Shown: positions 17,320-26,540, counted from the first letter of the stretch. The stretch: DNA of 64,000 nt from Pseudomonas sp. Fl4BN1 (GCF_009908285.1 NZ_JAAARM010000005.1:233556-297555), one strand, 5' to 3'. Made by a program: numbers and translations. The notes: generated by a model not told the origin, from the sequence alone.

Positions 17320-17654
17320 GGAAGCCCACTCCTCAGCAACGCGAATTCATCATCGCATTTGATGCGATTATTATTTGTCTGTGTTTTTTATTAGTGTCTT
17401 TTGTCGGCGAGTCTGACTTTACCTAGGCCGAGAAGTCACAAAGCGCGCCGAGAGTAGCAGCTTTGGAAAAAGCCGCCTAGAGCCAAAAAAGACCTGAATA
17501 GTCACATAAATGACTCAAGACCATTTAATGGTCATTTTTAGAGTAAAAAATCTATAGCCTTGATTTCCGCTCTGGCCCGGGGCTTTGCGCCCTCCAGAGG
17601 AATCGTGGGCAGCCGTTGCACAACCGGCTTGCCCTCGAGGTAAGACGCCAGGGA
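17320..17654. other. fadD2-fadD1 intergenic region
   Basis: This 335-base stretch has no plausible gene. It should contain the fadD1 promoter near 17320-17420, which is AT-rich. A perfect inverted repeat, GACCATT-T-AATGGTC, lies at 17519-17533, followed by ATTTTTAG on the plus strand; it could be an operator or a weak terminator. No copy of the PsrA-type GAAAC-N-GTTTC motif was found by eye. Confidence 0.5.
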
Positions 17655-19343
17655 TCAGGCGATGTCGCGCAACTCGCGACGCAGGATCTTGCCCACCGGC
17701 GTCATTGGCAAAGAGTCACGCAGGACAATGTGCTTGGGCACTTTGTAGCCGGTGAAATTCTCCTTGCAGTAGGCCTTGAGCTCTTCAAGGCTGACCCCTG
17801 TTTCACGGGGCACGACAAACAGCTTCACCGCCTCGCCGGAGCGCTCGTCCGGCACCCCGATCACCGCGCAGTTGGCGACCTTCGGGTGAGCCATGACCAC
17901 GTCCTCGATCTCGTTCGGATACACGTTGAAACCCGAGACGATGATCATGTCCTTCTTGCGATCGACGATGCGCACGAAACCGTCCGGGTCGATCACCGCA
18001 ATATCACCGGACTTGAACCAGCCCTCGGCATCCAGCACTTCTGCTGTGGCCTCGGAGTTGTTCCAGTAGCCCTTCATGATCTGCGGTCCCTTGATGCACA
18101 ACTCTCCGCGCTCGCCCAGAGGCTGCTCCACTCCCTCGTCATTGATGACCTTCAAGGTAGTGCCCGGCACCGGCAAGCCAACGGTGCCCAGGCGCGATCG
18201 GTCGCCATACGGATTGGTACAGGCTACCGGCGAGGTTTCGGTGAGGCCGTAGCCTTCGGTGATCCGGCATCCGGTGAGTTTCTGCCAGCGCTCAGCCGTG
18301 GCCTTGACCAGAGCCGTGCCTCCGGAGTTGGTCAGCTTGAGGTTGGAGAAATCCAGGTGCTTGAAGTCCGGATGATCCATCAGCGCCACGAACAGCGTGT
18401 TGAGCCCCAGCAGGGCCGAAAAACGCCAGTTCTTCAGCTCCTTGATGAAACCACCGATATCCCGCGGGTTGGTTATCAGTATGTTGTGGTTGCCGGTGAC
18501 CATCATGCACATGCAGTTCGCGGTGAAAGCATAGATATGGTAAAGCGGCAACGGCGCAATCATCACTTCCTGGCCTTCACGCCATTGGGTCTGACCGTCA
18601 GGCCCATGCTGGCCGAGGCAGGCGCGGGCTTGCTGCATGTTGGCCACCAGATTGCCGTGAGTCAGCATCGCGCCCTTGGCCAGGCCAGTAGTGCCGCCGG
18701 TGTATTGCAGCACAGCGACATCTTCCAGCCCCACCTGCAGCGGCTTGATCCCCTGGCCACGCCCCAGGCGCAAAGCGCTCTTGAAGGAAATGGCCTGGGG
18801 CAGGTGGTAGGCCGGCACCATCTTCTTGATCTTGTCCACCACCGTATTGACCAGCCAACCCTTGGCGGTGGGCATCAGGTCGCCCATCTTGGCCTCGATC
18901 AGGAACTGGATCTGGGTATCCCCCAGCACTTCCTGGACCTTCTGCCCGAAAATGTTCAGGTAGACCAGAGCCCGGACCCCGGAGTCCTTGAACTGATGAC
19001 GCATCTCCCGCGCGGTGTACAGCGGATTGGTGTTAACCACTACCAGGCCGGCCCGCAGGGCGCCGAATACCGCGATCGGGTATTGCAGGACGTTGGGCAT
19101 CTGCACCGCGATACGATCCCCCGGAACCAGATCGGTACGGCTTTGCAGGTAACCGGCGAAAGCCGCACTGTAGCGTTCCAGCTCGGCGTAGGTGAGGGTC
19201 ACCCCCATGTTGCTGAAGGCCGGGCGATCGGCGAATTTCTTGCAGGAACGCTCAAACACCTCGATCACCGACTTGTAGGCCCCCAGGTCGATCTCATTGG
19301 GGACGCCGGCGGGGCGCTTATCATTCCAGAAATCAGGTTGCAT
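17655..19343 (-). CDS. fadD2: Long-chain fatty acid-CoA ligase FadD2
   Basis: A 562-residue paralogue of FadD1. It has the same motifs: YTGGTTGLAKGAMLTHGN, EGYGLTETSP, GWFKSGDIAVIDPDGFVRIVDRKKDMIIVSGFNVYPNEIED and the C-terminal KVPKHIVL ... GKILRRELRD. In P. aeruginosa FadD1 and FadD2 differ in preferred chain length; that division is assumed here. ATG 19343 (MQPDFW) is preferred over an upstream in-frame start at 19412 because FadD1 starts at the corresponding residue (MIEDFW). The alpha/beta hydrolase and hydratase genes run divergently from it. Confidence 0.94.
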   Translation of the reverse strand: MQPDFWNDKRPAGVPNEIDLGAYKSVIEVFERSCKKFADRPAFSNMGVTLTYAELERYSAAFAGYLQSRTDLVPGDRIAVQMPNVLQYPIAVFGALRAGLVVVNTNPLYTAREMRHQFKDSGVRALVYLNIFGQKVQEVLGDTQIQFLIEAKMGDLMPTAKGWLVNTVVDKIKKMVPAYHLPQAISFKSALRLGRGQGIKPLQVGLEDVAVLQYTGGTTGLAKGAMLTHGNLVANMQQARACLGQHGPDGQTQWREGQEVMIAPLPLYHIYAFTANCMCMMVTGNHNILITNPRDIGGFIKELKNWRFSALLGLNTLFVALMDHPDFKHLDFSNLKLTNSGGTALVKATAERWQKLTGCRITEGYGLTETSPVACTNPYGDRSRLGTVGLPVPGTTLKVINDEGVEQPLGERGELCIKGPQIMKGYWNNSEATAEVLDAEGWFKSGDIAVIDPDGFVRIVDRKKDMIIVSGFNVYPNEIEDVVMAHPKVANCAVIGVPDERSGEAVKLFVVPRETGVSLEELKAYCKENFTGYKVPKHIVLRDSLPMTPVGKILRRELRDIA

Positions 19344-19556
19344 TATTCTTGTCCTCTCAATACCTGAACGATCCGGGCCGCCTCTGTAACGCTGCCAGCG
19401 GCGGGGCTCCACGGACGTTAGCAGCTATGGCGGCGCAGGCAAATATGCGTAAGTGTGTCATTAATTTTGTGAATCTAGTGTCCAACCGACCTGCGAATCA
19501 GACGTGCACGCACCGATGCGCTATAAAGTGCAGCGTCGACGAGCAAAGGAATCGCC

Positions 19557-20501
19557 ATGACCCACGATACGTTCTGGTTGACCACGAACGACCACCAGCG
19601 TCTATTCGTCAACCAGTGGCTACCTGAAAACCCACTCAAGGCGGTGATCCTGTTGTCTCACGGCATGGCCGAGCACAGTGGCCGTTATGCCCGCCTGGCC
19701 GCCGCTCTGTGCGCTGAGGGTTATGGACTCTATGCTCCGGACCAGCGCGGCCATGGCAAAACCGCAGAGCACGGGGTACTCGGCCATTACGCTGACCAGG
19801 GTGGCTGGAACAAAGTGGTCGGTGACCTGGCCAGCCTCAACCAGCATATCGGCCAGCAACACCCTGGCACGCCTATCGTGCTGCTGGGCCATAGCATGGG
19901 CAGCTACATCGCCCAGGCCTACCTGCAGCACCACAGCGCCAGTCTGCACGGGGCAATTCTCAGCGGTTCGAACTTCCAGCCGGTGGCCCTGTACCGCGCC
20001 GCCAGCCTGATTGCCCGTGTCGAACGCTGGCGCCAGGGCGGCCAGGGGCGCAGCGCGCTGATCGAGTGGCTGTCCTTCGGCTCGTTCAACAAGGCCTTCA
20101 AGCCCAATCGTACTGCCTTCGACTGGCTCAGCCGGGATCCGGCGGAAGTCGACAAATACGTCAATGACCCGCTATGCGGCTACCGCTGCACCAACCAGCT
20201 GTGGATCGACTTGCTGGGCGGTCTGCAACAGATCAGCAAGATTGCCAACCTGGTGCAGATCGATCCGGGCCTGCCATTGCTGGTGATGGGCGGCGAATGT
20301 GATCCGGTAAGCGCTGGCAAGCGTCTCAAGGATCTGGCCAACGCATTGCGCGAGGCCGGCAGCCAGTGCCTGCAACTCAATATCTACCCGCAAGCACGGC
20401 ATGAGCTGTTCAACGAAAGCAACCGTGACCAAGTGACCCACGACGTACTGGCCTGGCTGGATCAGGCGCTGCAACACCGCCGGCCACCCCGAGCGGAATA
20501 A
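19557..20501 (+). CDS. Alpha/beta hydrolase, monoacylglycerol lipase-like
   Basis: A 314-residue serine hydrolase. The oxyanion region SHGMAEHSGRY at about residues 36-46 and the nucleophile elbow GHSMGS (Ser at about 112) are those of monoglyceride lipase/lysophospholipase. The C-terminal part has PLLVMGGECDPVSAGKR, with the acid Asp, and YPQARHELFNE, with the catalytic His. YGLYAPDQRGHGKT is also typical. It is divergent from fadD2 and next to a PhaJ-like hydratase, the order known around PA3301 in P. aeruginosa, so it probably releases fatty acids for FadD. Confidence 0.88.
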   Translation: MTHDTFWLTTNDHQRLFVNQWLPENPLKAVILLSHGMAEHSGRYARLAAALCAEGYGLYAPDQRGHGKTAEHGVLGHYADQGGWNKVVGDLASLNQHIGQQHPGTPIVLLGHSMGSYIAQAYLQHHSASLHGAILSGSNFQPVALYRAASLIARVERWRQGGQGRSALIEWLSFGSFNKAFKPNRTAFDWLSRDPAEVDKYVNDPLCGYRCTNQLWIDLLGGLQQISKIANLVQIDPGLPLLVMGGECDPVSAGKRLKDLANALREAGSQCLQLNIYPQARHELFNESNRDQVTHDVLAWLDQALQHRRPPRAE

Positions 20502-20551
20502 GCTGGCGTGAAGTCAGTGCGTTCATTTATCTGTCAGAGGATTTCAGCAAG

Positions 20552-21022
20552 ATGACCCAGGTTACCAACACCCCTTACGAAGCCCTGGAAGTCGGTCAGA
20601 CCGCCCAGTACAGCAAAACCGTCGAGGAGCGTGACATCCAGCTGTTCGCCGCCATGTCCGGCGACCACAACCCGGTGCACCTGGACCCCGAGTTCGCCGC
20701 CACCACCATGTTCAAGGAGCGTATTGCCCACGGCATGTTTAGCGGCGCGCTGATCAGTGCCGCGGTGGCCTGTGAATTGCCTGGGCCGGGCACCATCTAC
20801 ATCGGTCAGCAGATGAGTTTCCAGAAACCGGTGAAGATTGGCGACACCCTGACCGTGCGCTTGGAAATACTCGAAAAGCTACCGAAATTTCGCGTACGCA
20901 TCGCCACCCGTGTGTTCAACCAGCGCGATGAGCTGGTGGTGGACGGCGAGGCCGAGATCCTTGCCCCGCGCAAGCAACAGACCGTGACCCTGCCGACGCT
21001 GCCGGCCATCAGCATCGGCTGA
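20552..21022 (+). CDS. phaJ: MaoC-type (R)-specific enoyl-CoA hydratase, PhaJ-like
   Basis: A 156-residue hot-dog-fold hydratase with the full hydratase-2 motif AAMSGDHNPVHLDPEFAA at about residues 32-49. The catalytic Asp and His are the D and second H of GDHNPVH. It hydrates trans-2-enoyl-CoA to (R)-3-hydroxyacyl-CoA, connecting beta-oxidation to polyhydroxyalkanoate synthesis. It lies 50 bases downstream of the hydrolase gene and fits the fatty-acid context. Which PhaJ paralogue (1-4) it corresponds to was not resolved. Confidence 0.85.
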   Translation: MTQVTNTPYEALEVGQTAQYSKTVEERDIQLFAAMSGDHNPVHLDPEFAATTMFKERIAHGMFSGALISAAVACELPGPGTIYIGQQMSFQKPVKIGDTLTVRLEILEKLPKFRVRIATRVFNQRDELVVDGEAEILAPRKQQTVTLPTLPAISIG

Positions 21023-21078
21023 TGCACCATAGGTGCTGGATTGCCGGCGACCGACCCTGGTCCTGATCTGCCGCCACA

Positions 21079-21102
21079 TTCGCCGGCCAGCCGGCGCCTA
21101 CA
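21079..21102. repeat. Single REP element
   Basis: TTCGCCGGCCAGCCGGCGCCTACA is a REP half unit. On the minus strand its GTAG supplies the TAG stop codon (21098-21100) of the HlyD-like gene. Confidence 0.7.
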
Positions 21103-21964
21103 ATTTACCCCCCTCCTCTACCTGAACGCTGGCGGTCATGCCGGCGCTCAGGTTGATGCCTTCGGGCACCTTGTCGAGCTTGACCCGCACCGGAATCCGT
21201 TGCGCCAGGCGCACCCAGTTGAAGGTCGGCTCCACTTCCGCCAACAGTTGTCCGTCCGGCGTGGCATTGCGGTCGGTGATCCCCCGGCTGATGCTCTCGA
21301 CGTGGCCCTGCAAGGCATCGCCGGCGCTCATCAGCCAGACCTTGACCGGGTCGCCGACCTGAATCCGCGGCAGCTTGGTCTCCTCGAAATAAGCCTGTAC
21401 GTAGAAAGTCGAATCATCGATCAGCGCCATCACCGGCTGCCCGGCGTTGACGTAGTTGCCCTCGGCCAGGCGCAGGTTGGTGATATGCCCGTCACGGGGT
21501 GCGTGCACCTGGCTGCGGGCCAGGTTCAGTTCGGCAACCTTGGCTTCGGCCTGGGCCTGACGCAGTTCGCCACGGGCGATACCGGCGTTGATCTGGGCGT
21601 TCTCCCGCAGCTCGGCACTGATGGCCTGAGGGCCGAGGGCAGCACGGCGACTGGCCTCGTGCTCACGCAGGCTCAGTTGCTGCTGGCGGGTCTGCACCAC
21701 CGCCTGGGCTTTTTCCAGGGCGGCTTCGAAACGCTCGCGGTCGATGCTCAGCAACAGTTCACCGGCCTTTACCTGCTGGTTGTCCTTCACCTTGAGCTCG
21801 CGCACCCAGCCGGACACATCCGGGGCCACGATCACCACGTCGGCACGAATCCGCGCGTCACGGGTCCAGGGGGTCAGCATGTAGTACTGCCACAGGTGAT
21901 AACCGGCAAAGATCGCCACCGCCACCAGGCTCAGGGTAAACGCGACACGTACGGGTGTACGCAT
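21098..21964 (-). CDS. HlyD/AaeA-like membrane fusion protein
   Basis: The periplasmic adaptor of an efflux system: 288 residues, an N-terminal membrane anchor (VAFTLSLVAVAIFAGYHLWQYYML, about 6-29), then ARIRADVVIVAPDVSGWVRELKVKDNQQVKAGELLLSIDRERF, the first lipoyl half. A coiled coil spans about 75-150 (ALEKAQAVVQTRQQQLSLREHEASRRAAL). The second lipoyl half is PRDGHITNLRLAEGNYVNAGQPVMALID. This matches AaeA/EmrA-type proteins. ATG 21964 has AAGGAG; a TTG two codons upstream is less likely. It is the third gene of a FUSC-DUF1656-HlyD operon. Confidence 0.9.
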   Translation of the reverse strand: MRTPVRVAFTLSLVAVAIFAGYHLWQYYMLTPWTRDARIRADVVIVAPDVSGWVRELKVKDNQQVKAGELLLSIDRERFEAALEKAQAVVQTRQQQLSLREHEASRRAALGPQAISAELRENAQINAGIARGELRQAQAEAKVAELNLARSQVHAPRDGHITNLRLAEGNYVNAGQPVMALIDDSTFYVQAYFEETKLPRIQVGDPVKVWLMSAGDALQGHVESISRGITDRNATPDGQLLAEVEPTFNWVRLAQRIPVRVKLDKVPEGINLSAGMTASVQVEEGGKL

Positions 21965-21974
21965 AATCAACTCC

Positions 21975-22181
21975 TTATAAAGGTCCCAGGACCACAGTGA
22001 TCACCGTCAATACACAGACGTACAGGGCACAATCGAAAAGTGCTTCGTGCCAGATCCAGCGTCCCAGTCCGGTGACCCGTACCAGTACCCGCAGGACGCC
22101 AGTGACAACCAGCGCCAGCACCACATAAATCAGAAACGGGCTGAGCAGCACCCCGCCCAATGACCACTCACGCAGCCCCAT
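21975..22181 (-). CDS. DUF1656 / AaeX-like small membrane protein
   Basis: A 68-residue protein with two hydrophobic helices (FLIYVVLALVVTGVLRVLV and LFDCALYVCVLTVITVVLGPL), the size and layout of DUF1656 proteins such as AaeX found between AaeB- and AaeA-type genes. AGGAGGAACATC precedes the ATG. It overlaps the end of the FUSC gene by 14 bases and ends 10 bases before the HlyD ATG, so translation is coupled. Probably an accessory subunit of the pump. Confidence 0.88.
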   Translation of the reverse strand: MGLREWSLGGVLLSPFLIYVVLALVVTGVLRVLVRVTGLGRWIWHEALFDCALYVCVLTVITVVLGPL

Positions 22182-24156
22182 GATGTTCCTCCTGCTGCTG
22201 GCACCAACTGCGCCAGCTATTTTGCAATTGCAGCACCGCGCCCTTCGCCAGTTTCAGCGCATCACTGGGAGGCTGTTGGCCCAAGGCGTCGAGCAACGCC
22301 GCGCTGGGCGCCACCAGGGCATCTTCGCGAATCCCCGCCGGGCCTTGCTCCAGGGTGCGTTGCAGGTACTCGAAATATTCCCGCTGGGCCGCGCTGACCG
22401 GTACCTGGGCCACCGCCAGGCTCAAACGCAGGTGCATCAGTTCATCGCCGATATCCAGGCCCAGCAAGCCGTCGTCCCAACGACTGCGTGCCGGCTCCGG
22501 CAATTCCGGGTAGTGCCGGGCCAACTGCAGCAGGCGGTCGGCCATGCGCCCGCCGAACCAACTTTCCGCCCCGCGCAGGTTACGCCGGGTCAAACGCACC
22601 AGATCACTCAAGGTCGCCGCCAACAAGCGCCTACTGTGCCAGGCTGGGTTACGCAGAATCAGCAAGTGGAAGGCCAGCACCGCAGCGCCCACGCCCAGCA
22701 CCATGGCCTGGGCGTTGTTGAAGAAGCTGGCAACGTCGAAGCTCATCCGGTTCATCGGCGAAATCAGAACAATGAAGTGCAGGCAGAACGAGGTCGCAGT
22801 CGCGCCTATCTTTGGGTTGGCCATACCCAGGGCGCCAAAAAACAAGGGCACGCCCATGGCCATCGCCAACATTGGGAAACCGCTCCACTGAGGCAACAGG
22901 ATCTGCCCCACGACGAACGCCGCCGGGACCGCCAGGAAGATCCCGCGCATGAAGCTCATGCCGATCTGCGCACCATTCTCGCGGCTGGCGAACAGGCTGC
23001 AGACCACGCAAGTCAGGAGCATCGCGCCGGAAGCTGCGGGCCAGGCGGTGGCCATCCAGAAACTGGCTACGGTCAAGAACGCCAAGGCACTGCGGGCACC
23101 GAACACCAGGGCCAATGACAGATCCCGGTGAGGCGTCAGGGTCGCTGGCTGCTCCACCGGTGCCCGCCCCTGTTGCACTGCGTCCAGGGCCTGAGTCGCC
23201 GCCATGGCGGTATCCAGCAACAAGACCAAACGCGCCAGGCAGAAACCCTGCGCCGGACTGATCGACGGATCGTGGGACGCCTCCGCCAAGCGTGGCCGCA
23301 GCGCTTGCAGACTGACGCTGCCCTCTGCAGACAGGGCCTCCTGCACCTCATCCATCCAAGGCTGTAATTGCCGAGTTTCATCGGCGTCCAGTTGCTTCCA
23401 CTGGCGTCGCACCGAACGGGCAATGCGCAACAACATCAGCAACTTCTGGCTCAGGCCACTGATCGCCCGAGCCCGCTGGCGGCCCTGAGGACCTTCGAAC
23501 CAGGCATGTTCGCGTTGGGAATCCACGGCGACAATGCGCCCGAGAATCTCCAACAGCCCCTTGCGCGCCAGAGCGTCGCCGGCCAGGGTGGCACGAGCCG
23601 CTTGCATCCCGCTCTGCCAGGCGGAACGGGCCTGGTCAGCCAACTGGCGCTCCACCCGCATCGGCCAGATCAGCGCACTGCTGGCGGTGGCACAGATGAT
23701 CCCCAGGGAGATTTCCGTACAGCGCGCCACCGCCTGATCGAACACCCCCAAAGGATGACTGATCGCAGGCAGGGCAATGATCGCCACGGTGTAGCCGGCC
23801 AGCACGAAGGAATAGGACCAGGCGCTGCGCAGCAAAGTCGAACTGGCGGTGCAGAGCCCCAACCACAAGGCCAGGGCCAGCAGGAACAGCCAGGGCGTCT
23901 GGGCGAACAAGCCCATAAACAGCACCGACATGATGGTACCGATCAACGTCCCCAACAGTCGTGCCAAGCCTTTTTGCAAAACCATCCCGGACAACGGCTG
24001 AGCAACAATGAAAGCGGTCATCAATGCCCAGGCAGGCTGCTCCAGCCCCCAACGCAACGCCAGCCACAACGCCAGACCGCCGCCGAGCAGGGTCTTGATC
24101 GCAAATTGCAACGCGGAACGATTGGGAGCAAGCAAGGCCTGCAGGGTAATAGGCAC
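22168..24156 (-). CDS. FUSC-family aromatic acid/efflux transporter (AaeB-like)
   Basis: A 662-residue inner-membrane protein built as two repeats. Each has a block of about five to six transmembrane helices (about residues 20-165 and 350-495) followed by a cytoplasmic helical domain, which is the FUSC/AaeB layout. The start is ALQFAIKTLLGGGLALWLALRWGLEQPAWALMTAFIVAQP, characteristic of the family. In E. coli AaeAB exports hydroxybenzoic acids; export of aromatic acids or similar xenobiotics is inferred. The start codon is GTG at 24156. No LysR regulator (AaeR) is adjacent, unlike in E. coli. Confidence 0.9.
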   Translation of the reverse strand: MPITLQALLAPNRSALQFAIKTLLGGGLALWLALRWGLEQPAWALMTAFIVAQPLSGMVLQKGLARLLGTLIGTIMSVLFMGLFAQTPWLFLLALALWLGLCTASSTLLRSAWSYSFVLAGYTVAIIALPAISHPLGVFDQAVARCTEISLGIICATASSALIWPMRVERQLADQARSAWQSGMQAARATLAGDALARKGLLEILGRIVAVDSQREHAWFEGPQGRQRARAISGLSQKLLMLLRIARSVRRQWKQLDADETRQLQPWMDEVQEALSAEGSVSLQALRPRLAEASHDPSISPAQGFCLARLVLLLDTAMAATQALDAVQQGRAPVEQPATLTPHRDLSLALVFGARSALAFLTVASFWMATAWPAASGAMLLTCVVCSLFASRENGAQIGMSFMRGIFLAVPAAFVVGQILLPQWSGFPMLAMAMGVPLFFGALGMANPKIGATATSFCLHFIVLISPMNRMSFDVASFFNNAQAMVLGVGAAVLAFHLLILRNPAWHSRRLLAATLSDLVRLTRRNLRGAESWFGGRMADRLLQLARHYPELPEPARSRWDDGLLGLDIGDELMHLRLSLAVAQVPVSAAQREYFEYLQRTLEQGPAGIREDALVAPSAALLDALGQQPPSDALKLAKGAVLQLQNSWRSWCQQQEEHHGAA

Positions 24157-24271
24157 GAAAAGAAACTCTTGGAAGGACAGATTAACGATAGTCGCGATGG
24201 CTGCGAGCGAGCACAGGCTAATTATTAGCTAGCTAACTAAATATCGTCCAGTACTAAATCACATGCATAAA

Positions 24272-24296
24272 AAAACGCCAGACTGGCTGGCGTTTT
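24272..24296 (-). terminator. Terminator of the PA2169-family gene
   Basis: AAAACGCCAG pairs with CTGGCGTTTT; on the minus strand the T-run extends into TTTTTTTATG. It lies 17 bases past the stop. Confidence 0.85.
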
Positions 24297-24312
24297 CGAC
24301 AGGCTTTACCTG

Positions 24313-24780
24313 TTACGAACGGGCACGAGCCTGGTTACGCAAGGCTTTGACCTGATCGTGATTGCGTTGCACACCATGGTACTGGCGCTCCACCACGTCA
24401 CGGATGCTCAGCAGATTGTGTTTGGTGATTTTCTCCAGGGCTTCCTTGTAGGCCTTCAACCCATGATCTTCACCACGTTCGGCCTCATTCAGAACCGATT
24501 CTTCGTCCTTGCCAGTCACCAGTGCCTTGAGATCGACCCAGCGACGGTGCAGATCACCGCTGACGCTAGTAGAGGTTTCCGGATCGCCACCCATGGAACG
24601 CACTACCGACTGCAGTTCGGCAGCGGCTGTGGCGCAATCGGTGGAGCGCTTGATGAACAGTGCCTTGAGCTCTGGATGCTTGATGTCTTCGGCACAGGTC
24701 TTGAACCCTTCCTGACCATCCTTGCTGGTCTCGATCAGGCTGTTGAGTACCGAAATTGCTTCTTTATTCATGTCAGGCAT
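24313..24780 (-). CDS. PA2169-family four-helix-bundle protein (DUF2383)
   Basis: A 155-residue soluble, mostly helical protein resembling the PA2169 family, with a ferritin-like bundle: AISVLNSLIETSKDGQEGFKTCAEDI at the start, RSTDCATAAAELQSVVRSMGG in the middle and ERGEDHGLKAYKEALEK near the C-terminus, including the conserved acidic/His residues of that fold. In P. aeruginosa homologues are induced in stress or biofilm; the biochemical role is unknown. Start ATG 24780 (MPDMNK), with TAAGGAACC upstream; the longer frame to 24825 is less likely. Confidence 0.88.
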   Translation of the reverse strand: MPDMNKEAISVLNSLIETSKDGQEGFKTCAEDIKHPELKALFIKRSTDCATAAAELQSVVRSMGGDPETSTSVSGDLHRRWVDLKALVTGKDEESVLNEAERGEDHGLKAYKEALEKITKHNLLSIRDVVERQYHGVQRNHDQVKALRNQARARS

Positions 24781-24987
24781 TTTCTGGTTCCTTACGGGTT
24801 GCGAGAGTTGGACTGACTGTTGCACCCGTCATGCCAGATTTTTATCTGAATTTTTTCCTTACTTTTCAATAAGTTAATATTTTTAAACGCATCTGTATCC
24901 GCGTTATTTGCATGATCTGTCATTTGGCCTGCATGCAGAATGCCTGTATTTTCCATGGCGTTCGAATCACATGAAAAAAGTTGCGTC

Positions 24988-25224
24988 ATGACCCCTGAGA
25001 CACTTGAACTGCTGATCACCCGGGAAATGCCCTTCGGCAAATACAAGGGGCGCATCCTGGCCGACCTGCCCGGCCCATACCTCAACTGGTTCGCCCGTGA
25101 AGGCTTCCCCAAGGGCGAGCTCGGCGGCCTGCTGGCCCTGATGCAGGAAATCGACCACAACGGTCTCTCCGACCTGTTGGACCCGCTGCGCGCCAAACAC
25201 GGCAAACCCAAGCCCCGCCACTGA
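24988..25224 (+). CDS. DUF3820 small protein
   Basis: A 78-residue protein with the core MPFGKYKGRILADLPGPYLNWFAREGFPKGELGGLL, the GKYKG-x-x-x-x-LP-x-x-Y-x-x-W motif of DUF3820 (PF12843, named putative quorum-sensing-regulated virulence factor; the motif is also found in nuclease-associated proteins). ATG 24988 (MTPETLELL) is preferred, as it starts the conserved part; the longer frame from 24940 is possible. It ends 12 bases before the class V aminotransferase and probably shares its transcript. Function not known. Confidence 0.85.
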   Translation: MTPETLELLITREMPFGKYKGRILADLPGPYLNWFAREGFPKGELGGLLALMQEIDHNGLSDLLDPLRAKHGKPKPRH

Positions 25225-25236
25225 AAAGAGCCCGCC

Positions 25237-26427
25237 ATGCCAACATCTGCCGCATTACTTGCCCGCGACGAAGACTATTGGCAAGGCGTCGCCCGACAAT
25301 TCGACATCGATCCTGGGCCGATCAATCTTGAGAACGGCTACTTCGGGCGCATGACCCGCAAGGTGGTCGAGGAGTACCAGCACAATATCCAGTGGGTGAA
25401 CCGCAGCAACTCGGTGCATGTGCGCCAGCGCTTCGAACAGCTCGAAGCTCTGCAGATTCGTCGGCAACTGGCCGAACTGCTGGAGGCTCCGGAGACCGCC
25501 GTGGCCCTCACCCGCTGCGCCTCCGATGCCTTGCAATCGCTGATCCGCAACTACAACCGCCTGCAACCCGGGGACCAGGTGCTACTCAGCGACCTGGAAT
25601 ACGACACGGTGAAAAGCGCCGTGCGCTGGCTGGCGCGACATCGTGGGGTCGAGGTGATAGAAATCCAGCACCAGCATCCAGCCAGTTTTGACAGCCTGGT
25701 CGACACCTACAGAGACGCTTTCGAGCGCTACCCGCGAATCAGGCTGATGCCCCTGACCTACGTGACCCACCGCAGCGGTCTGGTGATGCCGGTCCAGGCC
25801 ATTGCCAGCGCCGCCCGGGAACACGAGGTCGATATCATTCTTGACGGTGCCCACGCCCTGGGCCAGATCGATTTCGACTTGCCACAACTAGGCATCGCCT
25901 TTGCCGGCTTCAACCTGCACAAATGGATAGGCGCACCGCTGAGCCTGGGCTTCATCTATATCCACCCGGAGCGCCTGGAGGACATCGATCCGGACATGGG
26001 CGAGTTCCACTTCCCGGCTGACGACATCCGTGCCCGCACGCCCTATAGCACGCCCAACATTCCCGCGCTGATGACCTTGCCCCTGGTGTTCGAAGAGCAC
26101 CGAGCCATGGGCGGTTCAGCGGTCAAGGGCGCGCGCTTGAACTACCTGCGCAACACCTGGACCGAAGCGGCCCGCGAGATCCCGGGAATCGAAGTCCTGA
26201 CTCCACAGGACCCGCGCCTGTGCTGCGCGATCAGCGCCTTGCGCTTCACTCGGCACCAGGATCAGCAAGTCCTGGTGGATCGCCTGCTGCAGGAATACAA
26301 CCTGTTCACCGTCACCCGCAATGGCGCCGGCTTCGGCCCCTGCATCCGCATTACCCCGGGGCTGGTGACACCGCTTGAACATATCCAGAAACTGATTGCG
26401 GCGCTCGGCGAACTGGCCGGCCAATAA
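25237..26427 (+). CDS. Class V PLP-dependent aminotransferase/epimerase-like enzyme
   Basis: A 396-residue fold-type I enzyme of the isopenicillin N epimerase/cysteine desulfurase group. Recognisable parts are INLENGYFGRMTRKVVEEY at the start, the cofactor-contact LTRCASDALQSLI at about residues 88-100, VDIILDGAHALGQIDFDL with the Asp-x-x-His that contacts PLP at about 205, and FNLHKWIGAPLSLGFIYI with the Schiff-base lysine at about 229. There is no desulfurase Cys loop, so it is not an IscS. Annotations vary in this family; substrate unknown. Preceded by DUF3820, SD AAAAGAG. Confidence 0.85.
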   Translation: MPTSAALLARDEDYWQGVARQFDIDPGPINLENGYFGRMTRKVVEEYQHNIQWVNRSNSVHVRQRFEQLEALQIRRQLAELLEAPETAVALTRCASDALQSLIRNYNRLQPGDQVLLSDLEYDTVKSAVRWLARHRGVEVIEIQHQHPASFDSLVDTYRDAFERYPRIRLMPLTYVTHRSGLVMPVQAIASAAREHEVDIILDGAHALGQIDFDLPQLGIAFAGFNLHKWIGAPLSLGFIYIHPERLEDIDPDMGEFHFPADDIRARTPYSTPNIPALMTLPLVFEEHRAMGGSAVKGARLNYLRNTWTEAAREIPGIEVLTPQDPRLCCAISALRFTRHQDQQVLVDRLLQEYNLFTVTRNGAGFGPCIRITPGLVTPLEHIQKLIAALGELAGQ

Positions 26428-26456
26428 GCCGTAATGCCCTGCAACGCCTCTCGACC

Positions 26457-26540
26457 TGTAGCCGCTGCGACAAGTTGGGACAAGGCTCAAAGCACCTTGG
26501 AGGCATGTCTCTGGCGACGCCGATCGCAGCCTGCAACGGC
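26457..26540. repeat. REP-like element of a second family
   Basis: CTGTAGCCGCTGCGACAAG, followed about 65 bases later by GACGCCGATCGCAGCCTGC, resembles the other common Pseudomonas repeat that starts CTGTAGCCGCTGC and carries GATCGCAGCCT. The arms are imperfect. It lies between the class V aminotransferase and eda. Confidence 0.55.

Noticed and set aside
17616..19367. 583-codon frame antisense to fadD2, and similar ones antisense to fadD1 and edd
   Set aside because: Shadows of well-recognised adenylate-forming and dehydratase genes; rich in His/Gln/Arg, no family resemblance.
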